The translations under genes and the position numbers were made by a program. Positions 8,693 to 15,726 of a stretch of DNA of 35,463 nt are shown piece after piece. The DNA lies in the IMG/VR virus record IMGVR_UViG_3300006919_000022, positions 1 to 35,463 of that record, one strand, 5' to 3'. The stretch comes from a virus. Each line of letters starts with the position of its first letter. Within the stretch, counting starts at the first letter, position 1. A model generated the notes under the pieces. It was not told where the DNA came from. It was given only the letters and a program-made list of their open reading frames with translations, and searched no databases.

Positions 8693-9826
8693 ATGATGGC
8701 ACAATATCTACTCACGCAAGAAGACATCGACCGCCTAGGATTAATAGACGCGTTGCCTGACGACCCAGCAACGGATGAAGAGATGATAAAGCTAGGCATC
8801 AAGCCGGCCAACACGGCGCCAGATGGGTCGCCTATCGCGCCGCCAGATGTCCCAGTGGAGCAGCAAGTGACAGGCACCCCAGCGCCGATCACGCCACCAG
8901 CTCCCGCGCCTGCCAGCGGTGCCCAGGTGCCGTATAGCATGACGGAGCTTATGGCTGCGTTGCAGGGCGTGCAGGGGCTGCAAGCCGGGCAAGGGACGCA
9001 GGACGACCCATACAGCAAGATGAGCAAGACGCAGCGCCGGATGCTAGCGTTTGCCGCGATCAGCGACGCAGGCCGCGCGCTGCAAGGCAAAGAGGGCACA
9101 ATGGTGCAGTCTCTGCTTGGCGATTTTACAAAGCGTGCCGATCAGGCGCGTAAGGCGGCGGCGACAACGCAGGCGCGCGCAATGATGGGCATGGTCGCGC
9201 AAAACATTCAGGCTATTAAGGATCCGCGCGAGCGTCTGGAGCTGCTAAACAACTACATGATGCAGGGCGTGATTGATCCGAATATATATACGGCGATGGC
9301 GTCGCAGATAACTAACCAGATTAATGAGGTTAAGGCGGCAACAGCGGCTGCTACTGGCGCGGCTGGAGCGTTGAATACAATTCAAGATATCCAGAACATG
9401 GTATCTCAAAACGCAGGCCTGACAACTGGAGCTATGGGCTTTTTGTTGTCGAAGGTGCCATTTACTGAGGCTGCCGCTCTAACAGATTTGATCGACACAC
9501 TGCGTTCTAAGATGGCCCTAGGAGCGCTGCGAGAGTTAAAGGCTGGCGGCGCGACACTTGGCTCAGTGTCTGAAAAAGAGCTAGCATTGCTTGAGTCTGA
9601 TATTGCTAAGCTAAATCCTGCGCGGGGTGTTGAGTTCCTGACAGACCAATTGAACAAGGTTCAGAATAGGTACGAAAGCATTGTCCGCGACGCATACAAC
9701 AGAGACGACGTCGATAAGGCAAAACTGCTAGAGATTATTGGAGCTAGCCCCAATGCAATCCCAGAGTGGCTAGTAAAAAGCGCTAGCGGAAGCGGAAGCA
9801 TTGTCCCAAATGAAGAGGACCTATAG
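8693..9826 (+). CDS. Putative internal virion protein
   Basis: 377 aa, GGAGG ribosome site; two tandem ATG codons at 8693 and 8696 could both serve. Residues about 40-85 form a Pro/Ala/Thr-rich linker, after which the protein is mostly helical and Ala/Gln-rich, with K-M-S-K-T-Q-R-R-M-L-A-F-A-A at about 105. The middle (220-320) has a conserved-looking block ending in ARGVEFLTDQLNKV. It is probably the second of three ejection or core proteins. Function is inferred from composition and order. Confidence 0.6.
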   Translation: MMAQYLLTQEDIDRLGLIDALPDDPATDEEMIKLGIKPANTAPDGSPIAPPDVPVEQQVTGTPAPITPPAPAPASGAQVPYSMTELMAALQGVQGLQAGQGTQDDPYSKMSKTQRRMLAFAAISDAGRALQGKEGTMVQSLLGDFTKRADQARKAAATTQARAMMGMVAQNIQAIKDPRERLELLNNYMMQGVIDPNIYTAMASQITNQINEVKAATAAATGAAGALNTIQDIQNMVSQNAGLTTGAMGFLLSKVPFTEAAALTDLIDTLRSKMALGALRELKAGGATLGSVSEKELALLESDIAKLNPARGVEFLTDQLNKVQNRYESIVRDAYNRDDVDKAKLLEIIGASPNAIPEWLVKSASGSGSIVPNEEDL

Positions 9827-12028
9827 ATGGCAAACGAGAGCAATCCTGGTTACTGGCTAGATCAGGCGCGTAAAGCGGAGGCTGCGGGCAAATCGCAGTT
9901 GGAGGTTTTATCGCTAGTCGATAAGGCGCGTGCAGCAAAAAAGCGTAGGGAGCTAGAGGGTCGCGGCTACAAGGTTTTGGAAGAGTTTGACCAAGGGCGC
10001 ATCGTGCAGAGCGAGAGCGGCAAGATGACATACGCTGGGTCAGGTTTCTCTACGTCGGATCCCGCGGATATTGCATTGATCCGTGAGCTAGGTGGCAACG
10101 AGGCAGAATACATTAAGCAGAAAGAGGCGCGCAACGTAATCGGCCAGACCGGCGAGGGGCTTTCGCGCCTGACGTCTGCCATCAAGGGCATCCCGTTTAT
10201 CGGTGAATACTTTGACGAAATGGTCGGCGCAACGGTTGGCGATAAGCAGATGCAGCAAGCGCGCTTAGCGGCGCAGGCGCGTGAAGATATCGCGCCTGGC
10301 ACTGTGGCGGCGTCACGCGTCGCGACAGGCGTTGGCACGGCTATACCGCTAGCGGCAGGCCAGCTTGCAATGCTACCCGCAAATCTAGCGGGCCGCGTGT
10401 TAGGCGGTGCAGCGCTAGGAGCGGCGGAGGGTGGCCTTGAGGGCTACATTAGCGGCTACGGATCTGGCACAGACACAGCGTCTCGTCAAAAGGCGGCGGC
10501 CGAGCGTGGCGCAACTGGCGCAGCGTTTGGCGGAGCGCTAGGCGGCGCAGCTCCGCTTGTGACAGGCGCGGCGGGCCAAGTTGCGCGTCAGTTTATTGAG
10601 GCACCGGCAAAAGATGTCGGACGTAAAATTGGCGCCCAGGACCAAGCGCTAGAGCTGCTAAGCAGAGCGGCGGAGGTTGACGCGCCGACAGCGGCCGCAA
10701 ACCTAGAGCGCGCGGGTCAATACGCGTCTATGGGCCAGATGGGGCCGACAATGCAGGGGCTACTAGACATCGTGGCACAGTCGCCGTTTGGCGGCAGCAT
10801 CGCGCGTCAGAACATTGAGGAGGTCGCCGGTCAGGCGGGCGTTCAGTTCAACAATTTGCTAGACGACACCCTTGGCGGTCCAGTGGCCGCGCAACAAGTG
10901 AAAGACCTGTTGATGGAGACAACGTCGACAGCGCGCAAAAATGCATACGACGCAGCGTATGAGGCGACAATTGATTTTGGCCGCAAAGAGGCGGACGAAA
11001 TGCTCGATCTGCTAGAGCGCGTTAATCCGTCAATCCTAGATAAGGCGGCCAACATCGCGCGTATGGAGGGCGTCCCGTCCCTTAATAAGCTGGTCAAGAT
11101 TGGCGACGACGGCACCATCGAAGGGTTTACCGATTTGCCAGACATGCGTTTTGTGGATTATGTCACACGCGCGCTAAACGACGTCGAAGGTGTCGGCGCC
11201 GCAGAGGTCAAGAACGCACAGCGCTCACTGGCAGCGCAAATTCGCGAAAAGGCGGACAAGCTAGTGCCAGAATATGGGCAGGCGCGTGACTTAGCGGCAA
11301 GCGTGATCGACATTCGCAACGCAATTGACCTAGGCGAGACAATGCTGAAACCGGGCACTAAGGTGTACGACGTTGAGCTAGCCGTTAAGACAATGAAGGG
11401 CGCCGAAAAGAACGCTCTGAAGCAGGGCTTGCGCAGCTACTTAGACGAGACAATGGGCAACGTGAAAACGTCACTGACGGATCCAAATTTGGACGTCAGA
11501 GAGGTATTGCGTGGCCTCAAGGACCTGTCTAGCCGCAACAACCAGGCAAAGATCAAAGCGATCCTTGGCGATGCGGAGGCAAAAGAGTTCATGCGCCAGT
11601 TCGATGAGGTGTATTCAGCGATGAATATGCGCGCGTCGTCAGCGCGACAGTCAGCAACGCTGCCGCGTCAGATGTTCAAAGAAGCGGCCGAGGATATCGT
11701 AAAATCGAGAGAGACGACGGGTCAGCTAATGGGCGAGCGTGGGCCAATGACAGGCGCGATGGAATCATTCCGCCGGTCAATGCCTAACCAAGCGCCTAGC
11801 ACGACGGAATCAATGGAGCTGCTAGCGCGTGAGCTAGCGTTGCCACTGACGCGTCAGGTGTCTCTGGATGAGCTAATCCGTCAGCAACAACAGCTACGCC
11901 GTGCGGCGCCGCAATTGCAGCGTGGGCGTGAGGTATTCGAGGGTGCGTCTCGCGCCGGCACGGTAGCCGCTAAGGGGCTAACGCTCGGCGCGGTTCCTGG
12001 TCTGCTAGACTACTATAACAACCGTTAA
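9827..12028 (+). CDS. Large putative internal virion (DNA ejection) protein
   Basis: 733 aa, ATG directly after the previous stop. The N-terminus is charged and helical. Residues about 150-260 hold an Ala/Gly-rich hydrophobic region with several small-residue runs such as GAAFGGALGGAAP, suited to membrane insertion. The remaining 450 residues are amphipathic helices without Cys in the second half. Size, composition and place at the end of the late operon fit the large ejection protein of podoviruses (T7 gp15/gp16 analogues), without a recognisable enzyme domain. A separate transglycosylase-like protein is encoded at 28038-28568. Confidence 0.6.
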   Translation: MANESNPGYWLDQARKAEAAGKSQLEVLSLVDKARAAKKRRELEGRGYKVLEEFDQGRIVQSESGKMTYAGSGFSTSDPADIALIRELGGNEAEYIKQKEARNVIGQTGEGLSRLTSAIKGIPFIGEYFDEMVGATVGDKQMQQARLAAQAREDIAPGTVAASRVATGVGTAIPLAAGQLAMLPANLAGRVLGGAALGAAEGGLEGYISGYGSGTDTASRQKAAAERGATGAAFGGALGGAAPLVTGAAGQVARQFIEAPAKDVGRKIGAQDQALELLSRAAEVDAPTAAANLERAGQYASMGQMGPTMQGLLDIVAQSPFGGSIARQNIEEVAGQAGVQFNNLLDDTLGGPVAAQQVKDLLMETTSTARKNAYDAAYEATIDFGRKEADEMLDLLERVNPSILDKAANIARMEGVPSLNKLVKIGDDGTIEGFTDLPDMRFVDYVTRALNDVEGVGAAEVKNAQRSLAAQIREKADKLVPEYGQARDLAASVIDIRNAIDLGETMLKPGTKVYDVELAVKTMKGAEKNALKQGLRSYLDETMGNVKTSLTDPNLDVREVLRGLKDLSSRNNQAKIKAILGDAEAKEFMRQFDEVYSAMNMRASSARQSATLPRQMFKEAAEDIVKSRETTGQLMGERGPMTGAMESFRRSMPNQAPSTTESMELLARELALPLTRQVSLDELIRQQQQLRRAAPQLQRGREVFEGASRAGTVAAKGLTLGAVPGLLDYYNNR

Positions 12029-12201
12029 TCAGCTTTTGCCGGGCGCGTCTTGCGTGCGGCTTTAGCTTTATCTAGGTCGCGGTCTAACTCTTCAATGAGG
12101 GCCGCGGCCTTTTCACATGTCCGGTACATCGCCAAATTATTGTTAATGCGGTGCGGGTTTTTCAGTAAACGCACCAGTTCAGTTTGGTCGTCGGTAAGCA
12201 T
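12025..12201 (-). CDS. Small 58-aa protein, convergent to the late operon
   Basis: 58 aa on the minus strand, beginning MLTDDQTELVRLLKNPHR and ending in a Lys/Arg-rich tail (KAKAARKTRPAKAD). A very good ribosome site, AAGGAG, lies 6 bases before its ATG. The stop overlaps the stop of the large ejection protein gene by 4 bases, so the two genes converge. The protein is two charged helices; the basic end suggests nucleic-acid contact, but no family is recognised. It is likely expressed early, from the 12202-12275 region. Confidence 0.7.
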   Translation of the reverse strand: MLTDDQTELVRLLKNPHRINNNLAMYRTCEKAAALIEELDRDLDKAKAARKTRPAKAD

Positions 12202-12274
12202 CTATTACTCCTTTTTTGTTAACTATTTGCACAATCGGGGTTGCGCCACAATAGAAACATAAGATATTCCGAAT

Positions 12275-12382
12275 TTGAGATAAGCGCCCATTCCTACCCT
12301 AGCGCACTAGGGTGCCTCATGTTTATCTCTCCCTGTACTAGCCCCGCCCGGTTCTCCTCTTTTCCGGCGGGGCATTTTTTTT
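12275..12382 (+). ncRNA. Candidate structured RNA ending in an anti-SD-loop terminator
   Basis: The + strand can fold into two hairpins. The first has outer arms GAGATAA (12277-12283) and TTATCTC (12322-12328), and inside them a perfect 7-bp stem ACCCTAG-CGCA-CTAGGGT (12296-12313). The second is the strong terminator at 12341-12382, whose loop contains TTCTCCTCTTTT. A weak promoter (TTGCGC 12241-12246, 16-bp spacer, GATATT 12263-12268) would start a transcript at about 12275. The loop is the exact reverse complement of the extended ribosome site of the next gene. A free small RNA is a hypothesis; it may be only a late-operon terminator. Confidence 0.4.
12341..12382 (+). terminator. Rho-independent terminator after the late operon
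   Basis: GC-rich stem GCCCCGCCCGG / CCGGCGGGGC with one bulged C, a 12-base loop (12352-12363), then A and eight T (12375-12382). It would stop late + strand transcription before the early operon at 12441. The loop sequence is complementary to the ribosome-binding site just downstream. Confidence 0.85.
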
Positions 12383-12383
12383 C

Positions 12384-12421
12384 TTGCAACACCCCCTAAA
12401 TATATGTTAACAGAATGTTAG
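12384..12421 (+). promoter_or_regulatory. Early promoter region with CtrA-like box A
   Basis: TTAA (12407-12410), seven bases, TTAG (12418-12421) matches the alphaproteobacterial CtrA site TTAA-N7-TTAA in 7 of 8 fixed positions. TTGCAA (12384-12389) lies 17 bases before TTAACA and could be the -35 element; the -10 would then overlap the box. The box ends 19 bases before the ATG at 12441, so a bound regulator would cover the promoter core or the transcript start. A GANTC (CcrM) site, GAATC at 12434-12438, sits between the box and the ATG. Confidence 0.5.
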
Positions 12422-12440
12422 TACAGAAGAGGAGAATCAA

Positions 12441-12629
12441 ATGTCAGGTAAATCTTTAGAATCACGCGTCATCAAAGCAATCGAACATCTGCAATCAGTG
12501 ATTGATCGTCGTGGATTGGATAATGTTTCGGAAGAAACACGCCAAGCGTATCATGCGTTAGACGAATTGTATTGGGGTTTGAATGGCTCAATCGAAGACG
12601 GCAGCGCCGTCGTATTTTACACACCTTAA
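12441..12629 (+). CDS. Small early protein, first gene of the early operon
   Basis: 62 aa, strongly helical (KSLESRVIKAIEHLQSVIDR), acidic overall; no domain recognised. The ribosome site is the 10-base AAGAGGAGAA (12427-12436), an extended form shared by other early genes. It is the first gene after the terminator at 12341-12382 and the CtrA-like box, so it is likely among the first proteins made. Early podovirus proteins of this size often bind host enzymes, but there is no direct evidence here. Confidence 0.65.
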   Translation: MSGKSLESRVIKAIEHLQSVIDRRGLDNVSEETRQAYHALDELYWGLNGSIEDGSAVVFYTP

Positions 12630-12643
12630 TAGAGGAGAAGGTT

Positions 12644-13009
12644 ATGTCAGGTATTCAATTAAAAGCAGTTCGCGTAGCAAAAGGTGTCCCAGCTTGGGAC
12701 ATCATGCTTTCCTATAAAAACGGCGAAGAGCGTAACGTCGGCATGATGTCAGACTTTCCTATGGAAAAATCATATGTCTGCACACTACGCGCCGACGATG
12801 CCAACGCAGAGATAGAGCTACGTCACAAGGTGCGCTCAGATATGTTTGCGGCTATCCGTAAAGCCGTTGAAGAGCGCGAAGCGCGCCTAGATGAATGGCA
12901 CGAAGCGGAGAGCGTTTATCAAGCTGAAATGGCCGCCGATCTTGCGGCTGAGCAGTGGTGGGAAAACCGCTATGAGCATTTGGCAGAAGATCACGGGGAA
13001 CCTTGGTAA
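12644..13009 (+). CDS. Early operon protein, unknown function
   Basis: 121 aa from ATG 12644 with the extended ribosome site AGAGGAGAA (12631-12639). The frame is open further upstream to 12572, but that part overlaps the previous gene and lacks a ribosome site. The N-terminal 60 residues are beta-type (GIQLKAVRVAKGVPAWDIML, then YKNGEERNVG); the C-terminal part is a long charged helix rich in Glu and Ala. No family recognised. Its stop overlaps the next ATG (TAATG). Confidence 0.65.
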   Translation: MSGIQLKAVRVAKGVPAWDIMLSYKNGEERNVGMMSDFPMEKSYVCTLRADDANAEIELRHKVRSDMFAAIRKAVEEREARLDEWHEAESVYQAEMAADLAAEQWWENRYEHLAEDHGEPW

Positions 13010-13191
13010 TGGGCGACGCTGACGCAGTAGGGTGGGAGGCGAAGATCGCCTACCACCAGGCAAAGATAGACAAACTAGAGCGCGAAAACCGCGGCGTTCG
13101 CTCTAGCAGCATAAGCGCCGATACTGGCCACCACTACGGCTGGATCGCATACTACCGCGGACTATTGGAGGAAAACGATGCAGAAAAATAA
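13009..13191 (+). CDS. Small early coiled-coil protein
   Basis: 60 aa, ATG overlapping the preceding stop. Residues 8-27 form a short coiled coil (WEAKIAYHQAKIDKLERENR), followed by a Ser/Gly linker and a second helix with HHYGWIAYYRGLLEEN. The pattern resembles a helical hairpin. Function unknown; it is translationally coupled in the early operon and overlaps the next small gene by 14 bases. Confidence 0.6.
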   Translation: MGDADAVGWEAKIAYHQAKIDKLERENRGVRSSSISADTGHHYGWIAYYRGLLEENDAEK

Positions 13192-13279
13192 TTGGAACAA
13201 AGCAGGGTGGGAAGACTACGCCTGCTTTATTATTGCCGCCGCGTTTGCGGCAATCATGTGGGTGATTGTCTATGGCTAA
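13178..13279 (+). CDS. 33-aa membrane microprotein
   Basis: ATG 13178 with GGAGGA upstream encodes 33 residues: a polar, Trp-containing head (MQKNNWNKAGWEDY) followed by one transmembrane stretch (ACFIIAAAFAAIMWVIVYG). It overlaps the genes on both sides (14 bases upstream, 8 bases downstream ending ATGGCTAA), the layout of coupled phage operons. It could be a membrane effector such as a superinfection-exclusion or antiholin-like peptide. The role is speculation, but the reading frame, ribosome site and hydrophobic profile support a real gene. Confidence 0.6.
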   Translation: MQKNNWNKAGWEDYACFIIAAAFAAIMWVIVYG

Positions 13280-13466
13280 GTGGGATCTCTCAAAGCTGGA
13301 CATGGACCCAGACGTACCGGTCATCATTGGCCGCATTCAGCGAAAGGTCGAGGTGATGAGGCTCGATCAAAAATCATCGGGTTCTACCCGATATCACGAT
13401 AGCAACGAAATCCTGACATTACTGGATATGCTAAAACGCCATCTCAAAATAGAGGAGAAGAAATAA
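13272..13466 (+). CDS. Small early protein, unknown function
   Basis: 64 aa from ATG 13272, overlapping the 33-codon membrane gene; a TTG two codons upstream is also possible. The N-terminus (MAKWDLSKLDMDPDVPVIIG) is followed by a basic segment and a C-terminal Leu/Lys helix (ILTLLDMLKRHLKIEEKK). No family recognised. The last bases hold the ribosome site AGAGGAGAA (13451-13459) of the next gene. Confidence 0.6.
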   Translation: MAKWDLSKLDMDPDVPVIIGRIQRKVEVMRLDQKSSGSTRYHDSNEILTLLDMLKRHLKIEEKK

Positions 13467-14107
13467 TGGAAAACCTATCAAACCTAGAATGCGTGATCAC
13501 GCAGCTTCACGGCAAGGGCGGACGTGCGATCCGCGCCGACAACCTTGAGCAGGTATACATGGCCCGCTCACTGTGCCAGCTACTTATTGCGCTAGACTAT
13601 AAAGAGCGCGACCGGGTTGACCTGGACGTGCAGCCAAACGCCAACACGGAAAACAAATACGTCCCGTGGGTGGCGATGCACATTGCCCGCAAGGAGAACG
13701 TCGTCGCGCTGTCGAAGCCCGACCCGACGCCTACGGCTATCCCAGAATGGGCGCAACCCACGGCGGCACCTACGGCTATCGCTGACCAGATTTGCGGGAT
13801 CCTGCAAGACAACGCACGGCAGCAAGAGATGATGCTAGAGAAAGAGGCCGAGCCAAAGTGGGGCCACTGCTCACGCGACATGGTTGCGGATGCGCTAAAG
13901 CAGCTAGGCGGATTTGCTAGCACGCGCGAACTGGCGGACGCCGTTGGCCTAGAGGCGACTGCAAATTGCCGGTCGACGCTAGAGAAAATGTGGAAGACGC
14001 ACGAGGTTCTAAAGATTAGCGTGAACACCTACGGCAAGAAGGCCGCAGGGCGCACATACTGGGCGCGTGACTACGAAACCATCGACTATGTGCTTGGCGA
14101 TGAGTGA
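13466..14107 (+). CDS. Early protein with C-terminal winged-helix-like region
   Basis: 213 aa, ATG overlapping the previous stop, with the shared extended ribosome site AGAGGAGAA. Residues 1-80 are an unknown alpha/beta domain. Residues about 85-105 are a Pro/Thr/Ala linker. Residues about 135-205 (DMVADALKQLGGFASTRELA, then STLEKMWKTHEVLKI, then GRTYWARDY) have the order helix, helix-turn-helix, beta-wing of a small winged-helix DNA-binding domain. It may be an early transcription regulator. This is a structural inference from pattern. Confidence 0.6.
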   Translation: MENLSNLECVITQLHGKGGRAIRADNLEQVYMARSLCQLLIALDYKERDRVDLDVQPNANTENKYVPWVAMHIARKENVVALSKPDPTPTAIPEWAQPTAAPTAIADQICGILQDNARQQEMMLEKEAEPKWGHCSRDMVADALKQLGGFASTRELADAVGLEATANCRSTLEKMWKTHEVLKISVNTYGKKAAGRTYWARDYETIDYVLGDE

Positions 14108-14465
14108 GCCTATCCGCAGATCGTTGGAGGGCTTTCAGTGGCCCTCTAAGACGCCACCCACTGAGGACAGGTGGGTGCAGTGTCTATCGCTGATGCGTGA
14201 CGACGCGGAAGACTGCAATAAGCGCTACGTCAAGCGCATGGGCGGCGCTAATTGGATCGCTGGATTGAAGGGTAAGGCGGCCGGCGTTAAGGGCGGCAGA
14301 CCGTCGGAAAAGCCCAAGGTGATGCCACGCAACGCGCGCATCATTGAGCGATGCCTGGGCAAGGGTATGTCGCGCCGAGACATCGCAGACGTCGTGGGCG
14401 TCAGCCAGCAAGCGGTGTCGGACTACATGCGAAGGTACGGCCTACAAAAACAAGAGAAACAATGA
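14100..14465 (+). CDS. Helix-turn-helix protein at the end of the early operon
   Basis: 121 aa from ATG 14100, which overlaps the previous gene by 8 bases; the longer frame from 14067 lies inside that gene. Residues about 55-80 are Lys/Gly/Arg-rich. Residues about 85-115 contain a classic helix-turn-helix: R-N-A-R-I-I-E-R-C-L, then SRRDIADVVGVSQQAVSDYM. This is like the recognition helices of sigma-region-4 and resolvase-type proteins. It likely binds DNA as a regulator of the phage programme. A terminator follows directly. Confidence 0.7.
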   Translation: MSEPIRRSLEGFQWPSKTPPTEDRWVQCLSLMRDDAEDCNKRYVKRMGGANWIAGLKGKAAGVKGGRPSEKPKVMPRNARIIERCLGKGMSRRDIADVVGVSQQAVSDYMRRYGLQKQEKQ

Positions 14466-14470
14466 TATAA

Positions 14471-14492
14471 GGCCCCTATGGGGGCCTTTTTT
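14471..14492 (+). terminator. Rho-independent terminator of the early operon
   Basis: GGCCCC-TATG-GGGGCC (14471-14486) followed by six T (14487-14492), 5 bases after the stop of the helix-turn-helix gene. It separates the early operon from the HNH gene. Confidence 0.9.
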
Positions 14493-14508
14493 ATTGGAGG
14501 ACGTAGCC

Positions 14509-14868
14509 ATCCCTTACGCAGATAAAGAGCGCCAAAAAGCGTACAATAAAGAGTACCGTAAACAGTACTATCAAAAGAACAAGAGGAAGATACAGGACAG
14601 AATAAACAACTACCGCCGCCAGATGCGAATTGAATACCGGGAATGGAAATCGACGCTATCCTGCGTAAAGTGTGGATACTCGCACCCTGCCGCCATTGAT
14701 TTTCACCACGTCATAAAAAGCCCAGACAATCAGCGCGTCACTGACCTCGTGCGCAACGGCCGTTTTGGCGCAGCTAAGAAGGAGGCGTTAGAGCGTTGCA
14801 TCGTGCTATGTTCTAATTGCCACCGCGTGCTACATGATGAGGAGAATCGTGCGGAGAGCCAGAAATAG
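14509..14868 (+). CDS. HNH endonuclease (probable ATC start)
   Basis: 119 aa if read from ATC 14509. The N-terminal 45 residues are very basic and aromatic (PYADKERQKAYNKEYRKQYY). The nuclease core follows: CVKCG, DFHHV, then CIVLCSNCHRVLH, giving paired zinc-binding Cys and the catalytic His-His/His residues of an HNH fold. Related phage proteins commonly begin with Met-Pro-Tyr, which lines up with Ile-Pro-Tyr here. The ribosome site GGAGG (14496-14500) is 8 bases before ATC. The only other start, TTG 14494, overlaps the ribosome site itself and sits at the end of the terminator. It may be a free-standing homing nuclease. Confidence 0.75.
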   Translation: MPYADKERQKAYNKEYRKQYYQKNKRKIQDRINNYRRQMRIEYREWKSTLSCVKCGYSHPAAIDFHHVIKSPDNQRVTDLVRNGRFGAAKKEALERCIVLCSNCHRVLHDEENRAESQK

Positions 14869-14926
14869 TGTCGGGCTATACTGGGGACCAACAAAACCGC
14901 CCGTGGTATGGACGCGGCACGTTGAT

Positions 14927-15328
14927 TTACTCTCCGCTCCGTCGTTTTAATTTAGTGAGCGGTGCGGTCAACACTAAAATTGCGTTCCAGATAGCAATTC
15001 CCATTTGACTAGGCGTTGGCAGCAGCCAACCTAGTAGCGCAACCAGGATGAGCCACATGGGCGTGTCCTGGTTGTTCACTGTCACCGTCTCGGCGGGGCC
15101 TAGCTCAACCTCCTTGATCGTCTCCGTCTGGATCACGTCCCGCCCAGCGGAAGTCGTCGTCTCTTGCTTCACGGCTGTTTGTTCCACCTCGCGGGCGATG
15201 TTTGTACCAATCGGTGTCACGCTCACCCCACCAGATGGCGCCAAGAAAGACGGCAACCCCAAGCAGCCCCCAAGTAATAGGGGCAAACATATGACTAACC
15301 TTTTAACCATGCTTTGACGTCGAAGCAT
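14927..15328 (-). CDS. Candidate unimolecular spanin (lipoprotein with C-terminal membrane segment)
   Basis: 133 aa from the ATG at 15328 (AAGG 7 bases upstream). The N-terminus MLRRQSMVKR is positively charged and is followed by a hydrophobic stretch ending in a lipobox, L-L-G-G-Cys22. The middle (30-90) is polar with Thr/Val/Glu. The C-terminus has a strong membrane region (PMWLILVALLGWLLP and GIAIWNAILVLTAPL) and a basic end. A lipoprotein anchored in the outer membrane with a C-terminal inner-membrane anchor is the u-spanin layout (as in T1 gp11, of similar length). Its place directly after the endolysin supports a role in outer-membrane disruption. A nested frame is discussed in the findings. 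Confidence 0.65.
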   Translation of the reverse strand: MLRRQSMVKRLVICLPLLLGGCLGLPSFLAPSGGVSVTPIGTNIAREVEQTAVKQETTTSAGRDVIQTETIKEVELGPAETVTVNNQDTPMWLILVALLGWLLPTPSQMGIAIWNAILVLTAPLTKLKRRSGE

Positions 15329-15726
15329 GGGCACGCCTTGCTAGACACTTCATTATGGCCCCAGATTTTGCGGATTTTATGTTCGGCTTTCAGCTTGTCG
15401 ATTAGGTCGCATAATGCGACCTCTTGCGCTGGCGTAAAATTTTCAGAGAAATCATCGTCACGCGTTCCGCCGTGTCCGCCTAGCAAACAGATACCAACGG
15501 ATCCTTTGTTGTGTCCCTTAGCGTGCGCCGGGGTGCGTTCAATCGGGCGGCCGTTCTTCACCTCACCGTCACGACAGATAACGTAGTTGTACCCGATATC
15601 TGACCACCCCCGGTCTTGGACGTGCCACCGTTTGATTTCCGCGACCTTCTGGCCGTTAGATTTTCCCTCGTACCAACTGGGGCGCGTCGCGCTACAGTGG
15701 ATGCCAATGCTAGTTATTTTTCTCAT
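15295..15726 (-). CDS. Endolysin, N-acetylmuramoyl-L-alanine amidase (T7 lysozyme type)
   Basis: 143 aa. It matches the Amidase_2/PGRP family and is close in length to T7 lysozyme (151 aa). Zinc ligands can be placed at His10 (GIHCSAT), His124 (WGHNEVS) and Cys132 (KACPC), with catalytic Tyr46 (IGYNYVI) and Lys130. It cuts the amide bond between N-acetylmuramic acid and L-Ala in peptidoglycan. No signal peptide is present, so it depends on a holin. GGAGG lies before its ATG, and the ATG overlaps the stop of the holin-like gene (ATGA). Its end overlaps the spanin gene. Because no phage RNA polymerase is encoded, the polymerase-inhibiting role of T7 lysozyme is unlikely here. Confidence 0.93.
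   Translation of the reverse strand: MRKITSIGIHCSATRPSWYEGKSNGQKVAEIKRWHVQDRGWSDIGYNYVICRDGEVKNGRPIERTPAHAKGHNKGSVGICLLGGHGGTRDDDFSENFTPAQEVALCDLIDKLKAEHKIRKIWGHNEVSSKACPCFDVKAWLKG

Noticed and set aside
12275-12330. tRNA-like cloverleaf suggested by the 7-bp GAGATAA/TTATCTC arms
   Set aside because: The arms are only 38 bases apart, with no T-loop, no anticodon arm of proper size and no CCA; it cannot be a tRNA.
15105-15290. Nested minus-strand frame with an N-terminal membrane anchor
   Set aside because: Not annotated as a gene: the tail after the anchor looks like a frame shadow (RDPDGDDQGG) and the lipoprotein frame alone explains the region. Kept as a finding because the ribosome site is fair.
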